From JBBCJT01 sp037190665 (lineage in GTDB: Bacteria > Pseudomonadota > Alphaproteobacteria > Acetobacterales > Acetobacteraceae): a DNA stretch of 36,994 nucleotides. This document shows positions 9,304 to 17,081 of this stretch, piece by piece. Under the pieces are notes generated by a model that did not search any database, was not told the origin of the DNA, and was given only the letters and a program-made list of their open reading frames with translations. How positions within the stretch are numbered: position 1 is the stretch's first letter; each line of letters opens with the position of its first letter. The DNA is taken from NCBI GenBank assembly GCA_037190665.1, contig JBBCJT010000084.1:1-36994 (forward strand), read 5' to 3'. The position numbers and the translations under genes are program-made.

Positions 9304-10236
9304 TCAGGCGGCCCTGGCGCAGGCCTGGGTGCCGCAGCAGGCGAGCGCGTGGTCCGTCACGCGCCCGATCAGGCGGGCGGCACGCATCGCCTCGTCCCCC
9401 GGATAGGCGACACCGTCGAAGCCGGCCAGCACGGCCGCGACATCCAGCGTGATGCGTGCCGCCCCGTGCGGCCGCGCGCAGCCGAGCAGCAGCAGCCGGT
9501 CGGCCAGGCATTGCCGCGCCTGCCCGAACAGCGCCGCGCCCTCGACCGGGTCGAGCGCACCGAAATCCGGCGTCGCGAAGGCCGGCATCAGCGCCACCAT
9601 GATCGCCGCTTCGGTCCGGTGCCGCGCGATGATCTCGAGCGCCCGCACCTCCCCGAGCAACCGGCCGAAATGCAGCCCCGCCACGACATGCGGCACGACG
9701 GTCAGCCCCGCCGCGACGAGATGCGCCAGTGAAGCCTCGAAATCCGCGACCGGTCGGTCGAGGTGATAGACCTCGCGGATCGTGTCCTCGTCACCGATGA
9801 TGTCGAGCATCGCGACATCGACGCCGTTGTCCTTCAGCGCCTGCGCGCGGCGTGCATCGACAAGGCCGGTATGGGCGAGCACCTGAAGGTGCGGATGCTC
9901 CTCCTTCACCGCGCGGATGACCGGCAGGTAGCGGTCGAACGGCACCTCGTTGCGGCGGTTCGATCCGCCGGACAGCAGAAAGCCGCGCAGGCCCCGATGC
10001 GCGACCATGTCGCGCAGGCGTTCGGCGAACGCGGCGGGATCGCCGGTCGGGATCATCGGCTTCAGGATCTCGGCGCGGCAGTGCTTGCAGTTCAGCGCGC
10101 AGCTTCCGCCGGTGATGGAGAACGCGGGGAACACGGCCGAACGGCGGCAGGCGCCGAGTTCGTCGCTGTCGAAGTCGCGGAAGCTCGGGGTCGAGGCACG
10201 GAACGGCCGGCCGGCAAAGGGCGCGCCGATGCACAT
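9304..10236 (-). CDS. Radical SAM protein, LipS2-like lipoyl synthase component (in frame with selB)
   Basis: From the first ATG after the tRNA-Sec gene (10236) this is a 310-residue radical SAM protein. Its cluster motif is C46/C50/C53 in ITGGSCALNCKHCRAEI. The body contains HRGLRGFLLSGGSNRR and VDVAMLDIIGDEDTIREVYH. A C-terminal cysteine group (C300, C301, C306) could bind a further cluster. The start is uncertain: the frame is open upstream through selC into selB, and a predicted helix just before the ATG (ALNTLATEAGLPPGLALDL) may belong to this protein, but no ATG, GTG or TTG lies between it and the tRNA. It ends 1 bp before the LipS1-like gene. The function is probably sulfur insertion into octanoyl chains with its neighbour. 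Confidence 0.75.
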   Translation of the reverse strand: MCIGAPFAGRPFRASTPSFRDFDSDELGACRRSAVFPAFSITGGSCALNCKHCRAEILKPMIPTGDPAAFAERLRDMVAHRGLRGFLLSGGSNRRNEVPFDRYLPVIRAVKEEHPHLQVLAHTGLVDARRAQALKDNGVDVAMLDIIGDEDTIREVYHLDRPVADFEASLAHLVAAGLTVVPHVVAGLHFGRLLGEVRALEIIARHRTEAAIMVALMPAFATPDFGALDPVEGAALFGQARQCLADRLLLLGCARPHGAARITLDVAAVLAGFDGVAYPGDEAMRAARLIGRVTDHALACCGTQACARAA

Positions 10237-10335
10237 GAGGTCCAGCGCCAGTCCGGGCGGCAGGCCGGCTTCCGTGGCCAGCGTGTTCAGCGCCGCATTG
10301 GTGGCGGGCGGGGTGGAGTCCGGCTCGGAGGTGTC

Positions 10336-10431
10336 TGGCGGAAGAGAATGGGAGTCGAACCCACCTGAGACCGTCTCGCGGCCCCAACCAGATTTGAAGT
10401 CTGGCCGCCCCACCGGGAACGAATCTCTTCC
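10336..10431 (-). tRNA. selC: Selenocysteine tRNA (anticodon UCA)
   Basis: A 96-nt gene on the minus strand including an encoded CCA (10338-10336). It has the hallmarks of bacterial tRNA-Sec: an 8-bp acceptor stem (GGAAGAGA/TCTCTTCC), G as discriminator base, a CCAGA/TCTGG anticodon stem with loop CTTCAAA giving anticodon TCA (10397-10395), a long variable arm, and the T-loop TTCGACT. It closely resembles E. coli selC. It is charged with serine, then converted by SelA using selenophosphate from SelD, and delivered by SelB. It lies 195 bp before the stop-side start of the LipS2-like frame's ATG-to-tRNA gap region and directly after the SelB domain, inside an otherwise open reading frame. Confidence 0.96.
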
Positions 10432-12384
10432 GTCCTCGCCGGACGTCTCGAAGAGATCCCGACGATGCGAGTTTATGCGGCGCAGATCGCCGCGTCTAAT
10501 GGTCACGCCGTGGCGGTCGAGGAACTCCAGCGCCTGGATGGCGACCTTGCGCCCGACCACGCCACCGCCTTCGGCTTCCAGCGCGTCACGGAAGGCTGCG
10601 GCGGTCACCCAGCCTTCGGTCCTCGCCTCCAGCGCCACCAGCAGCCGCACCATCTCGGCAACGGTGGCGCGCAGGAAGAAATGATCCTGCGCCACCTCGT
10701 CGATGGTCGCGGCCTGACGGAAGCGGCGCATCAGGCGGCGGATATCCGCCTCATCCCGCGCCAGCTCGCGCGCGATGTCGCGCACGCGCGGCGGGCGAAA
10801 ACGCGCCGTGCCGGTCAGCATCGGCTGGATGTCCCGCCACAGCGCCTCCTCCTCGGCGGAAATCTCGATGCGGTGGCTGGCGAGGCGGACCCAGGCGCCC
10901 TGCACCACCAGCCAGCCCTCGCTCTCCACGAGGTGGCGCAGCAGGATGCGGTACAGCGGCGCGGGCACACGCGGCGCGGTGGCCATGCGGAGCCGTTCGA
11001 GCCCCATGCCCGGCAGGTCGGGCTGCGCGGCGTGGAATTCGGCGAGCGTCTCGCGGAGCCGCGCCGAGACCTCATCCCGCCGCATCCGCGCGAAGGCGAA
11101 ATGCGTGGCGCCGACGGGCCATTCCTCCATCTGCGCCGACGCGCACCAGCCGCGTGCGGTGTCCAGCGTCACGCCGCGGTCGCAGGCGAAGGCGCCGAGG
11201 TCGAGCGGCGCTGCCGATACTTCGGCGATGCCCGACAGCGCCGCGACCGGATCCTGCTGCGCCATCGCGTCCAGCAACGCCAGACGTTCCGGCGTGCGGC
11301 GCTTGCGCTCCGGCGCGCGCAGATCGAGGAAGCGTCCTCCCGCGAGGGTGCGGCTCGCCGAGACGTCGCGCAGGATGAAGCGGTCGAGCGCCCGCGCCGC
11401 GATCGGGCTGTCCAGCACGAGTTGCACGCGCACCAGTTCGCCCGGCTCGGCCTTCCGGTCGCCCAGCAGCACAATGCGCGCGCCGACCTCGGCGGTGGCG
11501 TGATGCAGCCGCGCCGGCATCCATTGCGTGATGCCCTTCGCCGCGCCCGGCGCGACGCGCAGTTCGGCGTCGATGCGCCGCGTCGGCGCATGGCCGTCGG
11601 GCACTGTGACGACATCACCACGATGCAGCGCATCCTTGCTGATGCCGGAGCCTGTAAGGTTGAGCGCGCAACGCTCACCCGCCACACCGCGTTCGGCGCG
11701 CCGGTTCTGCGCGTGGATCGAACGCACCCGTGCGGCAAGACCCGATGGCGAGACGGTGACGGAATCGCCCGCGGACACCGCGCCATCCAGCACCATGCCC
11801 GTCACCACCACGCCGGCGCCGGGCAGCACGAAGCTGCGATCCACGGCGAGGCGGAACAGCCCCTCCTGCCCGCGCGGGCGCGTCGCCGCGTGACGTTCCT
11901 GCAGCCAGGCGAGCAACGCGGGCACGCCCTCACCCGTCAGGCTCGACACCGCAAAGACGGGGCTGCCGGCAAGTGCGGTGTCGGCCAGCAGCGCCTCGAT
12001 CTCGTCCGTCACCTCGGCGATGCGGTTGGGAGGCACGGCGTCGGCCTTGGTGAGCGCCACCACGCCGTGGCGGATGCCGAGCAGCGAGACGATCTCCAGA
12101 TGCTCGCGCGTCTGCGGCATCACCCCGTCATCGGCCGCGACGATCAGCATCAGCAGGTCCAGCCCATGCGCACCGGCGAGCATGGTGTGCACGAAGCGTT
12201 CATGCCCCGGGACATCGACGAAGCCGATCACCGACCCGTCCGGCTGCGGCAGGTACGCGAAGCCGAGCTCGATGGTGATGCCGCGGGCCTTCTCCTCCTT
12301 CAGCCGGTCGGCATCCACGCCGGTGAGAGCCTTCACCAGCGAGGTCTTGCCGTGGTCGATGTGACCGGCTGTCCCGACGATCAT
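10432..12384 (-). CDS. selB: Selenocysteine-specific elongation factor SelB (no stop before the tRNA gene)
   Basis: GTP-binding factor that carries Sec-tRNA to ribosomes paused at UGA next to a SECIS hairpin. The first 650 or so residues form a full-length SelB. G-domain motifs are GHIDHGKT (7-14), DVPGH (57-61) and TKAD (112-115). EF-Tu-like beta domains follow (AVDRSFVLPGAGVVVTGMV), then the C-terminal winged helices that bind SECIS RNA, ending FLDRHGVTIRRGDLRRINSH. The end given here is the last base before the tRNA gene, chosen because no stop codon exists in frame; the frame continues to 9304. The start overlaps the upstream gene by ATGA (12381-12384). GTPase and RNA-binding parts look intact. 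Confidence 0.9.
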
Positions 12385-12764
12385 GGCGGCGCGATCTCGT
12401 CGACGCGCATGCGTCGGCCCCAGCTATCGAAGAAATGGCCCTCGTTCAGCACGAGGCGGTCGTCGTCGAGCCGCTGTTCCAACAGGCGCAGCCGCACGCG
12501 CGCGGTGGGATTGTCGAGAGGCCGGCCGCGCTCCTGCTCCGGGAAGAAGGCAACGCCGTCCCACTTCTGCCCTGCCCCGGCCAGCATCACCGTCATGTCC
12601 CCCCAGGACACGTCGGGGCCGATGACGTTCACGTAGGTGGAGCAGACGAGCGAGACCTCGGTCCCCCCGATGCGCACCAGCACGATGAGCGCGGTGAAGC
12701 TGCCGGCGGCGGCATAGGCCTCAGCGAGCCAGGGTTCAAAGTCCGTTGCCGTCTCAGAAGTCAA
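12381..12764 (-). CDS. Uncharacterised protein between selA and selB
   Basis: A protein of about 127 residues that I do not recognise. From a TTG at 12764 it begins MTSETATDFEPWLAEAYAAA. The core alternates hydrophobic strands (FTALIVLVRIGG, VSLVCSTYVNVIG) with a charged C-terminal part (RVRLRLLEQRLDDDRLVLNE). No signal peptide, membrane helix or cysteine motif is evident. The frame is open further upstream to 12827, but that would overlap the previous gene by over 70 bp; the TTG overlaps it by 11 bp and has GGAGA 9 bp before it. The stop overlaps the selB ATG. Tight coupling on both sides suggests a job linked to selenoprotein or formate dehydrogenase synthesis, but this is guilt by association only. 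Confidence 0.7.
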   Translation of the reverse strand: MTSETATDFEPWLAEAYAAAGSFTALIVLVRIGGTEVSLVCSTYVNVIGPDVSWGDMTVMLAGAGQKWDGVAFFPEQERGRPLDNPTARVRLRLLEQRLDDDRLVLNEGHFFDSWGRRMRVDEIAPP

Positions 12765-13227
12765 CGACAGGGGTCTCCGGCATCCATCTCTCGAACAGTA
12801 CCCAGAAGGGTACGCCACGCGCATCAAGGTACCATGCTTCGAAGGCCGCCAGTGCCTCGGCGGGGTCGGTCACGGGTTCGGCATCGACGTCCACATCGAC
12901 ATCGACGTCGCTGCCACCCTCATGCAGGGCGGCGCATACGGGAGCGAAGCGGGCAATGATCTCCTCGCGCGCCTCGCTTTCCTCCCCCCAGCCGAGCCGG
13001 CTGCGCAGCGTCGCGAGGCCGTAGGCGATGGCGGTCGGTTCGTCCTCGGCCCTGGCCACGACATCTGCGACAGCGCGCAGCAGGTTGGCGCGGCGGAAGG
13101 CGAAGGCGCGCTCCTGCGCCAGTGCCTCGATGCGCTTCGCGTACTCGGCGCGATAGGCGGTCTCCGCCGTCTCCGCGGTCCTGGTCGCGGCGGTCAGTTC
13201 CTCGATCCAGGCGGCGGCGCGGTTCAT
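12754..13227 (-). CDS. Uncharacterised protein with acidic VDVDVD tract
   Basis: A 157-residue protein with no family I can name. It starts MNRAAAWIEELTAATRTAET, and the first 100 residues look like a helical bundle rich in Ala, Glu and Arg. A short repeat of Val-Asp (DVDVDVDVDAEP, about residues 103-114) interrupts it. A C-terminal domain follows (AFEAWYLDARGVPFWVLFERW), rich in aromatic residues. The VD tract is encoded by a near-perfect hexanucleotide repeat near 12884-12912, a site open to length change. The ATG overlaps the stop of the Sel1-repeat gene (ATGA at 13224-13227). It is cytoplasmic by appearance. Its function is unknown. Confidence 0.75.
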   Translation of the reverse strand: MNRAAAWIEELTAATRTAETAETAYRAEYAKRIEALAQERAFAFRRANLLRAVADVVARAEDEPTAIAYGLATLRSRLGWGEESEAREEIIARFAPVCAALHEGGSDVDVDVDVDAEPVTDPAEALAAFEAWYLDARGVPFWVLFERWMPETPVVDF

Positions 13228-14027
13228 GCGTGAACTCCGGGGAAGGCAGGCAAGGGTCCGGGCGCGGGGAGAGGTGCTGCGGCGCGGCGCGCGGCCTCCT
13301 GTTGCGCGGCTTCGTCGAGCGCGGCACGGGCGGTAGGCAGGAAGCGGGCGGCGAGCGCGCTGCCGCCAGCCTCGGCACGCAGCAGCCAGGCGAGCGCCGC
13401 CATCGGATCGCGGGGGACGCCGCTGGCGAGGATCAATGCCGCGCCCAGCATCGCCTGCCCATCGGCATCGCCACGCTCGCCGCCGAGCCGCCACCAGAAG
13501 GCGGCCGCCTCCGCATCGCGCGCCACGCCCAGCGCGTTGTGATGCAGCATGCCCAGACGCGTCATGGAAGACGCGATGCCCTGTGCCGCGGCCCGCTCGG
13601 CCCAGCGACGGGCGTCGGCGTAGTCGGTCGGGATCTCCTCGCCCTCGAGCAGCATCCAGCTCAGCATGTCCTGCGAGATCGCATCGCCCTGTTCGGCTGC
13701 GGCGCGATAGAGCGTCAGTGCGCGCGGATGATCGGGTTCGACCCCCTCGCCCTTGAACAGCAGGGTCGCGAGGTTGCGCTGCCCGACCGGGTCACCGGCC
13801 TCCGCCGCGAGCGACAGCCAGCGTTCGGCCAGCGCCGGATCGCGCGGAATGCCCATGCCTTCCGCGAAGCAGGCGCCGATGTTGTTGCGCGCGCGGGGAT
13901 GGCCGGCGCGGGCAAGCGGCTCCCAGATCGCCAGTGCCTCGTCGTAGCGTTCGGCCTTCGCGTGCTCGCGCGCCAGCGCCATCAGGTCGTCCGTCGACGG
14001 TTCGGCGCGGCGGCGCAGCCAGCTCAT
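13224..14027 (-). CDS. Sel1-like repeat (TPR-like) protein
   Basis: A 267-residue alpha-solenoid protein with about five Sel1-like repeats between residues 40 and 230. Examples are ARNNIGACFAEGMGIPRDPA, GQRNLATLLFKGEGVEPDHP, SMTRLGMLHHNALGVARDAE and GQAMLGAALILASGVPRDPM. Each has the small-Gly-A-E/D-W/R spacing of the family. No signal peptide is evident. Such proteins usually mediate protein-protein contact; the repeat name comes from a worm gene and has nothing to do with selenium. It is coupled to selA by a 4-bp overlap (14024-14027) and to the next gene by another. A chaperone-like role in assembly of the formate dehydrogenase or selenocysteine complex is possible but unproven. Confidence 0.85.
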   Translation of the reverse strand: MSWLRRRAEPSTDDLMALAREHAKAERYDEALAIWEPLARAGHPRARNNIGACFAEGMGIPRDPALAERWLSLAAEAGDPVGQRNLATLLFKGEGVEPDHPRALTLYRAAAEQGDAISQDMLSWMLLEGEEIPTDYADARRWAERAAAQGIASSMTRLGMLHHNALGVARDAEAAAFWWRLGGERGDADGQAMLGAALILASGVPRDPMAALAWLLRAEAGGSALAARFLPTARAALDEAAQQEAARRAAAPLPAPGPLPAFPGVHA

Positions 14028-15400
14028 GCGAGCGCCTCCAGCGAGGCGAGGAAACCGGCCTCATCCTCCAGGCACCGGCAGTCGAGCCAGAGCGCATCTT
14101 CCTCGATGCGGCCGATGACCGGGACCGGAAGCCCCCGCAGGGCGGCGGCGAGCGCGGCGAGCGCGCTGCCGCTCCCGTCGGCGGGGGTCAGGCGGATCGC
14201 CGCACTCGGCAGGGTGGAGAGCGGCAGCGCGCCCGAGCCGATCTGGCTGGCGCAGGCCGCGACATCCACCGCGAAGCCCGACCCCGCTGCCCTCGCCACG
14301 GCCGGGGCGAGGCGTTCGGCAACGGCGCGGATGGCGGCCTCGTCCCGCGCGAGGAGGCGCAGCGTCGTCAGCCGTTCCGCAAGTCGGCCGGGATCGCGGT
14401 AGAGGCGCAGCGTCGCCTCGATCGCGGCGAGGCGGATCTTGTCCACGCGCATCGCCCGCTTCATCGGGTTGCGGTTGATGCACTCGATCAATGCCCGCCG
14501 GCCGAGGATGAAGCCCGCCTGCGGGCCGCCCAGCAGCTTGTCGCCCGAGAAGATGACGAGGTCGGCGCCTTCGGCGACCGCTTCCGCCACGGTCGGCTCG
14601 TGCGCGATTCCCCATCGCGCCAGATCGACCAGCATGCCCGAGCCGAGGTCGTGCACGAGCGGCACGCCGGCTTCCTGCGTCACCGGCGCCAGTGCACGCG
14701 CCGTCACCTCGGTCGTGAAGCCCTGGATGCGATAGTTGGAGGTGTGGACCTTCAGCACCACGCCGGTCCCGGGGCCGATGGCGGCGCGATAGTCGCGCAG
14801 ATGCGTGCGGTTGGTGGTGCCGATCTCCCGCAGCGTCACGCCGGAGCGCGCCATGATGTCCGGCAGGCGGAAGGCTCCGCCGATCTCGATCAGCTCGCCG
14901 CGCGAGACCACCGCCTCACGATCCAGGGCAAGCGTGTTCAGCACGATCATCAACGCGGCGGCGGCGTTGTTGACGATCGTGGCGCTCTCCGCGCCCGTCA
15001 GCTCGCAGAGCAGATCGCGCACCAGATCGTCACGCTCGCCGCGCTTGCCGGTGCCGAGATCGAACTCCAGCGCGATGGCATGGCGCATGGCCGTGGTGGC
15101 GGCCTCGATCGCGGCTTCGGCCAGCAGGGCACGACCGAGATTGGTGTGCAGCACCGTGCCGGTGAGGTTGAAGACCGCGCGGATGCGTGGCGCTTCGGTG
15201 TCGGCAAGCTCTGCCCGTGCCGCTTCGGCGATCGCATCGGCGGTTGGCGCGCCCGCCCCCTCGCGCAGCGCAAGGCGCGCCGCATCCAGCGCACGGCGCA
15301 GCGCGGCGACGGTCACCGCATGGCCGAAGCGGTCCACCAGTGCGGCGCCGGCCGGGCTGCGCAGCACGGCATCGACGGAAGGCAGCCGGCGCAGTTCCAT
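14024..15400 (-). CDS. selA: L-seryl-tRNA(Sec) selenium transferase
   Basis: PLP enzyme that converts Ser-tRNA-Sec to Sec-tRNA-Sec with selenophosphate. The ATG at 15400 gives 458 residues, the usual length, starting MELRRLPSVDAVLRSPAGAA. An in-frame extension upstream is only overlap with fdhE. The PLP lysine is K288 in VIFSGDKLLGGPQAGFI. Other family marks are FNLTGTVLHTNLGRALLAEA, VNNAAAALMIVLNTLA and EIGTTNRTHLRDY. It begins 8 bp after the fdhE stop and overlaps the Sel1-repeat gene. With selB, selC and selD in the same window the full bacterial selenocysteine route is present. Confidence 0.97.
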   Translation of the reverse strand: MELRRLPSVDAVLRSPAGAALVDRFGHAVTVAALRRALDAARLALREGAGAPTADAIAEAARAELADTEAPRIRAVFNLTGTVLHTNLGRALLAEAAIEAATTAMRHAIALEFDLGTGKRGERDDLVRDLLCELTGAESATIVNNAAAALMIVLNTLALDREAVVSRGELIEIGGAFRLPDIMARSGVTLREIGTTNRTHLRDYRAAIGPGTGVVLKVHTSNYRIQGFTTEVTARALAPVTQEAGVPLVHDLGSGMLVDLARWGIAHEPTVAEAVAEGADLVIFSGDKLLGGPQAGFILGRRALIECINRNPMKRAMRVDKIRLAAIEATLRLYRDPGRLAERLTTLRLLARDEAAIRAVAERLAPAVARAAGSGFAVDVAACASQIGSGALPLSTLPSAAIRLTPADGSGSALAALAAALRGLPVPVIGRIEEDALWLDCRCLEDEAGFLASLEALA

Positions 15401-15408
15401 CGTGCGCC

Positions 15409-16323
15409 TCAGTAGCCGAGCAGGAAGGGATTGACCCCGCTGCGGCTGAATCCCTCCTCCCGCACCAGGATGTCCAGCGCGGCGGTGGCGAGATCGTCGG
15501 CCACGGGATCGAGCGCCGGGTCCTTCGTCTGGTGCATGATCTTCAGGTAGGTATTGCACTCGCGGCAGCATTCCGCCTTGAGCGCACCGTCGCTGCCTTC
15601 CACCTCGCGATAGGTGATGCCCTTGGTCGAGCCGCAGGCCGTGCAGCGGATGCGCACGTAGTTCCACAGCGTGCCGCAGAGCGAACAGCAGCAGAAGCGC
15701 GCGCCATGCGCCCCTTCCCAGCCCACCACGACCGAGGCGACGGGCGGACCGCCGCAGGCCGGGCATGCGCCCTCGCCCACCGGTACGAGTTTCGCGGCGT
15801 CGAGACGCGACGCGGCGCGCACGGCATGGACCTGCAGCCCCGCCGCCACGAAGGCATGTTCGGCGATCGCGTCAAACGGGATGGCGTTGTCGAGGACATC
15901 GCCCGCCATCGCCAGCAACAGTTCGTCCTCGGTCGCGGTCAGCACGTCCAGCGCAGCACGGGCCGGCTCCGGCATGTCGAGCGCGGAGGCCGCCGCAAAG
16001 AAGCGGCGCAGCGCCGGCAGGCAGCGCAGCAGCGCGGCGCGGTCCAGCGCCGGCATGCCGAACTCGCGTGCACGGTCCATGGCATCCGGCGCGGGCAGGA
16101 TCGGCTCCGGCAGGTCGTGCTGCACGCCGTCCTGCGCTTCGGCCAGACCCGCGATGAAATCGAGATAGGGCGCGAGGGGGTGATCATGCGCCACCTGTCG
16201 CAGCCGCGCGGCGCGGTCGCGGAACAGCGTCGCGGGGGCCGGGGCGCGTGCGAAGGGCGGCGCGGAGATCTCGCCGATGGGGACAGGGTCATGCCCCGAA
16301 GGCGGGGCACCGATCTGGGACAT
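15409..16323 (-). CDS. fdhE: Formate dehydrogenase accessory protein FdhE
   Basis: Rubredoxin-like accessory protein required for making active membrane-bound formate dehydrogenase; it binds the catalytic subunit before Tat export. The 304-residue protein has four CXXC pairs in the order typical of FdhE: CPAC (187-190), CSLC (213-216), CTAC (227-230) and CREC (253-256). They are set in the characteristic GTLWNYVRIRCTACGSTKGI region. The N-terminal helical domain is less conserved. It lies 74 bp after fdoI and 8 bp before selA. FdhD, the sulfurtransferase also needed for such enzymes, is not in the window. Confidence 0.95.
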   Translation of the reverse strand: MSQIGAPPSGHDPVPIGEISAPPFARAPAPATLFRDRAARLRQVAHDHPLAPYLDFIAGLAEAQDGVQHDLPEPILPAPDAMDRAREFGMPALDRAALLRCLPALRRFFAAASALDMPEPARAALDVLTATEDELLLAMAGDVLDNAIPFDAIAEHAFVAAGLQVHAVRAASRLDAAKLVPVGEGACPACGGPPVASVVVGWEGAHGARFCCCSLCGTLWNYVRIRCTACGSTKGITYREVEGSDGALKAECCRECNTYLKIMHQTKDPALDPVADDLATAALDILVREEGFSRSGVNPFLLGY

Positions 16324-16397
16324 ATCCTTACCTCACGAACCGCACGGGTCACCGAGGGTGGTGGGCCCGAGGCGCCACGCCCCGGGCCCGGGAATGC

Positions 16398-17081
16398 TTA
16401 TCCGGCAGAAGAATGCCGCCGGCCGGCCACCACGTCGCGCAGCCAGCGGCGATGGTGCCGGAAGGCCCAGCCGCCACTGACATATCCGCGCGTCATCGCC
16501 TGGATGGTGCCGCGCACCCAGATCGCCGCATAGGCGTGCACGATCCACACCGTGATCATGCCGATGGCGAGCAGGGAATGCGCGAGCACGGCCAAACGCT
16601 TCTGCGGGATGGTGGTCCACTCGAAGAAGTACTCGTCCCAGATGGCGAGCCCGGTCAGGAACAGCAGCGGCACCAGTACGGAGAAGGCCCAGAAGACCAG
16701 CTTCTGGCCCGCGTTGTACCGACCCACCTCGGGCAGCGCCTCATCCTCTCCGCGCAGCACCGCGCCGGGCTGCGTCAGCCAGGCGGCGTCCGACTTCTCC
16801 GGCAGGTTGAAGCGGACGTAGCGGACGAACATCACCAGCCATGCGAACATCAGCACGCAGCCGATGACCGGATGCAGCCAGCGTGTCATCTGCCCGCCGC
16901 CGAACAGCGCCGTCAGTCCGAACATGCTCGGATGGAACAGCGCCGCCCCGCTGACGGAGAGCAGGACGAAGCAGGTCGCCAGCGTCCAGTGGTTGATGCG
17001 CGTGAACACCGAGTAGCGGCCCACCTTCACGCGCGGTTCGCCGGCGGGTTCGATGCGCAGTTCGGCTTCCGACCCGCTCAT
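16398..17081 (-). CDS. fdoI: Formate dehydrogenase cytochrome b556 (gamma) subunit
   Basis: Membrane subunit that anchors the formate dehydrogenase and passes electrons through two b hemes to the quinone pool. The 227-residue protein shows four hydrophobic helices: roughly residues 34-50, 68-86, 128-146 and 166-186. Candidate heme-ligand histidines are in FTRINHWTLA, RWLHPVIGCV and the VLAHSLLAIGMITVWIVHAY helix. The N-terminal RYSVFTRINHW motif is a family signature. The start overlaps the fdoH stop by ATGA (17078-17081). The length matches FdnI/FdoI. Confidence 0.94.
   Translation of the reverse strand: MSGSEAELRIEPAGEPRVKVGRYSVFTRINHWTLATCFVLLSVSGAALFHPSMFGLTALFGGGQMTRWLHPVIGCVLMFAWLVMFVRYVRFNLPEKSDAAWLTQPGAVLRGEDEALPEVGRYNAGQKLVFWAFSVLVPLLFLTGLAIWDEYFFEWTTIPQKRLAVLAHSLLAIGMITVWIVHAYAAIWVRGTIQAMTRGYVSGGWAFRHHRRWLRDVVAGRRHSSAG

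Larger units (their letters stand above)
9304..12384 (-). other. Single open frame spanning selB, selC and the LipS2-like gene
   Basis: From the selB ATG to the radical SAM stop there are 1026 sense codons and no stop. The middle part is the tRNA-Sec gene read in frame. Read literally this is a SelB-radical SAM fusion. The SelB domain finishes at about residue 643, the normal SelB length, and the tRNA begins at codon 652. If RNase P and 3' processing release the tRNA, the selB message would be left without a stop codon. Whether the cell makes a fusion, a truncated SelB rescued by trans-translation, or two proteins cannot be told from sequence. A sequencing error removing a stop is also possible. 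Confidence 0.7.

Noticed and set aside
9791..10387. Minus-strand open frame across selC in a second frame
   Set aside because: It is an overlap of the tRNA and the radical SAM gene with Arg/Pro/Gly-rich sequence and no family motif; a high-GC shadow.
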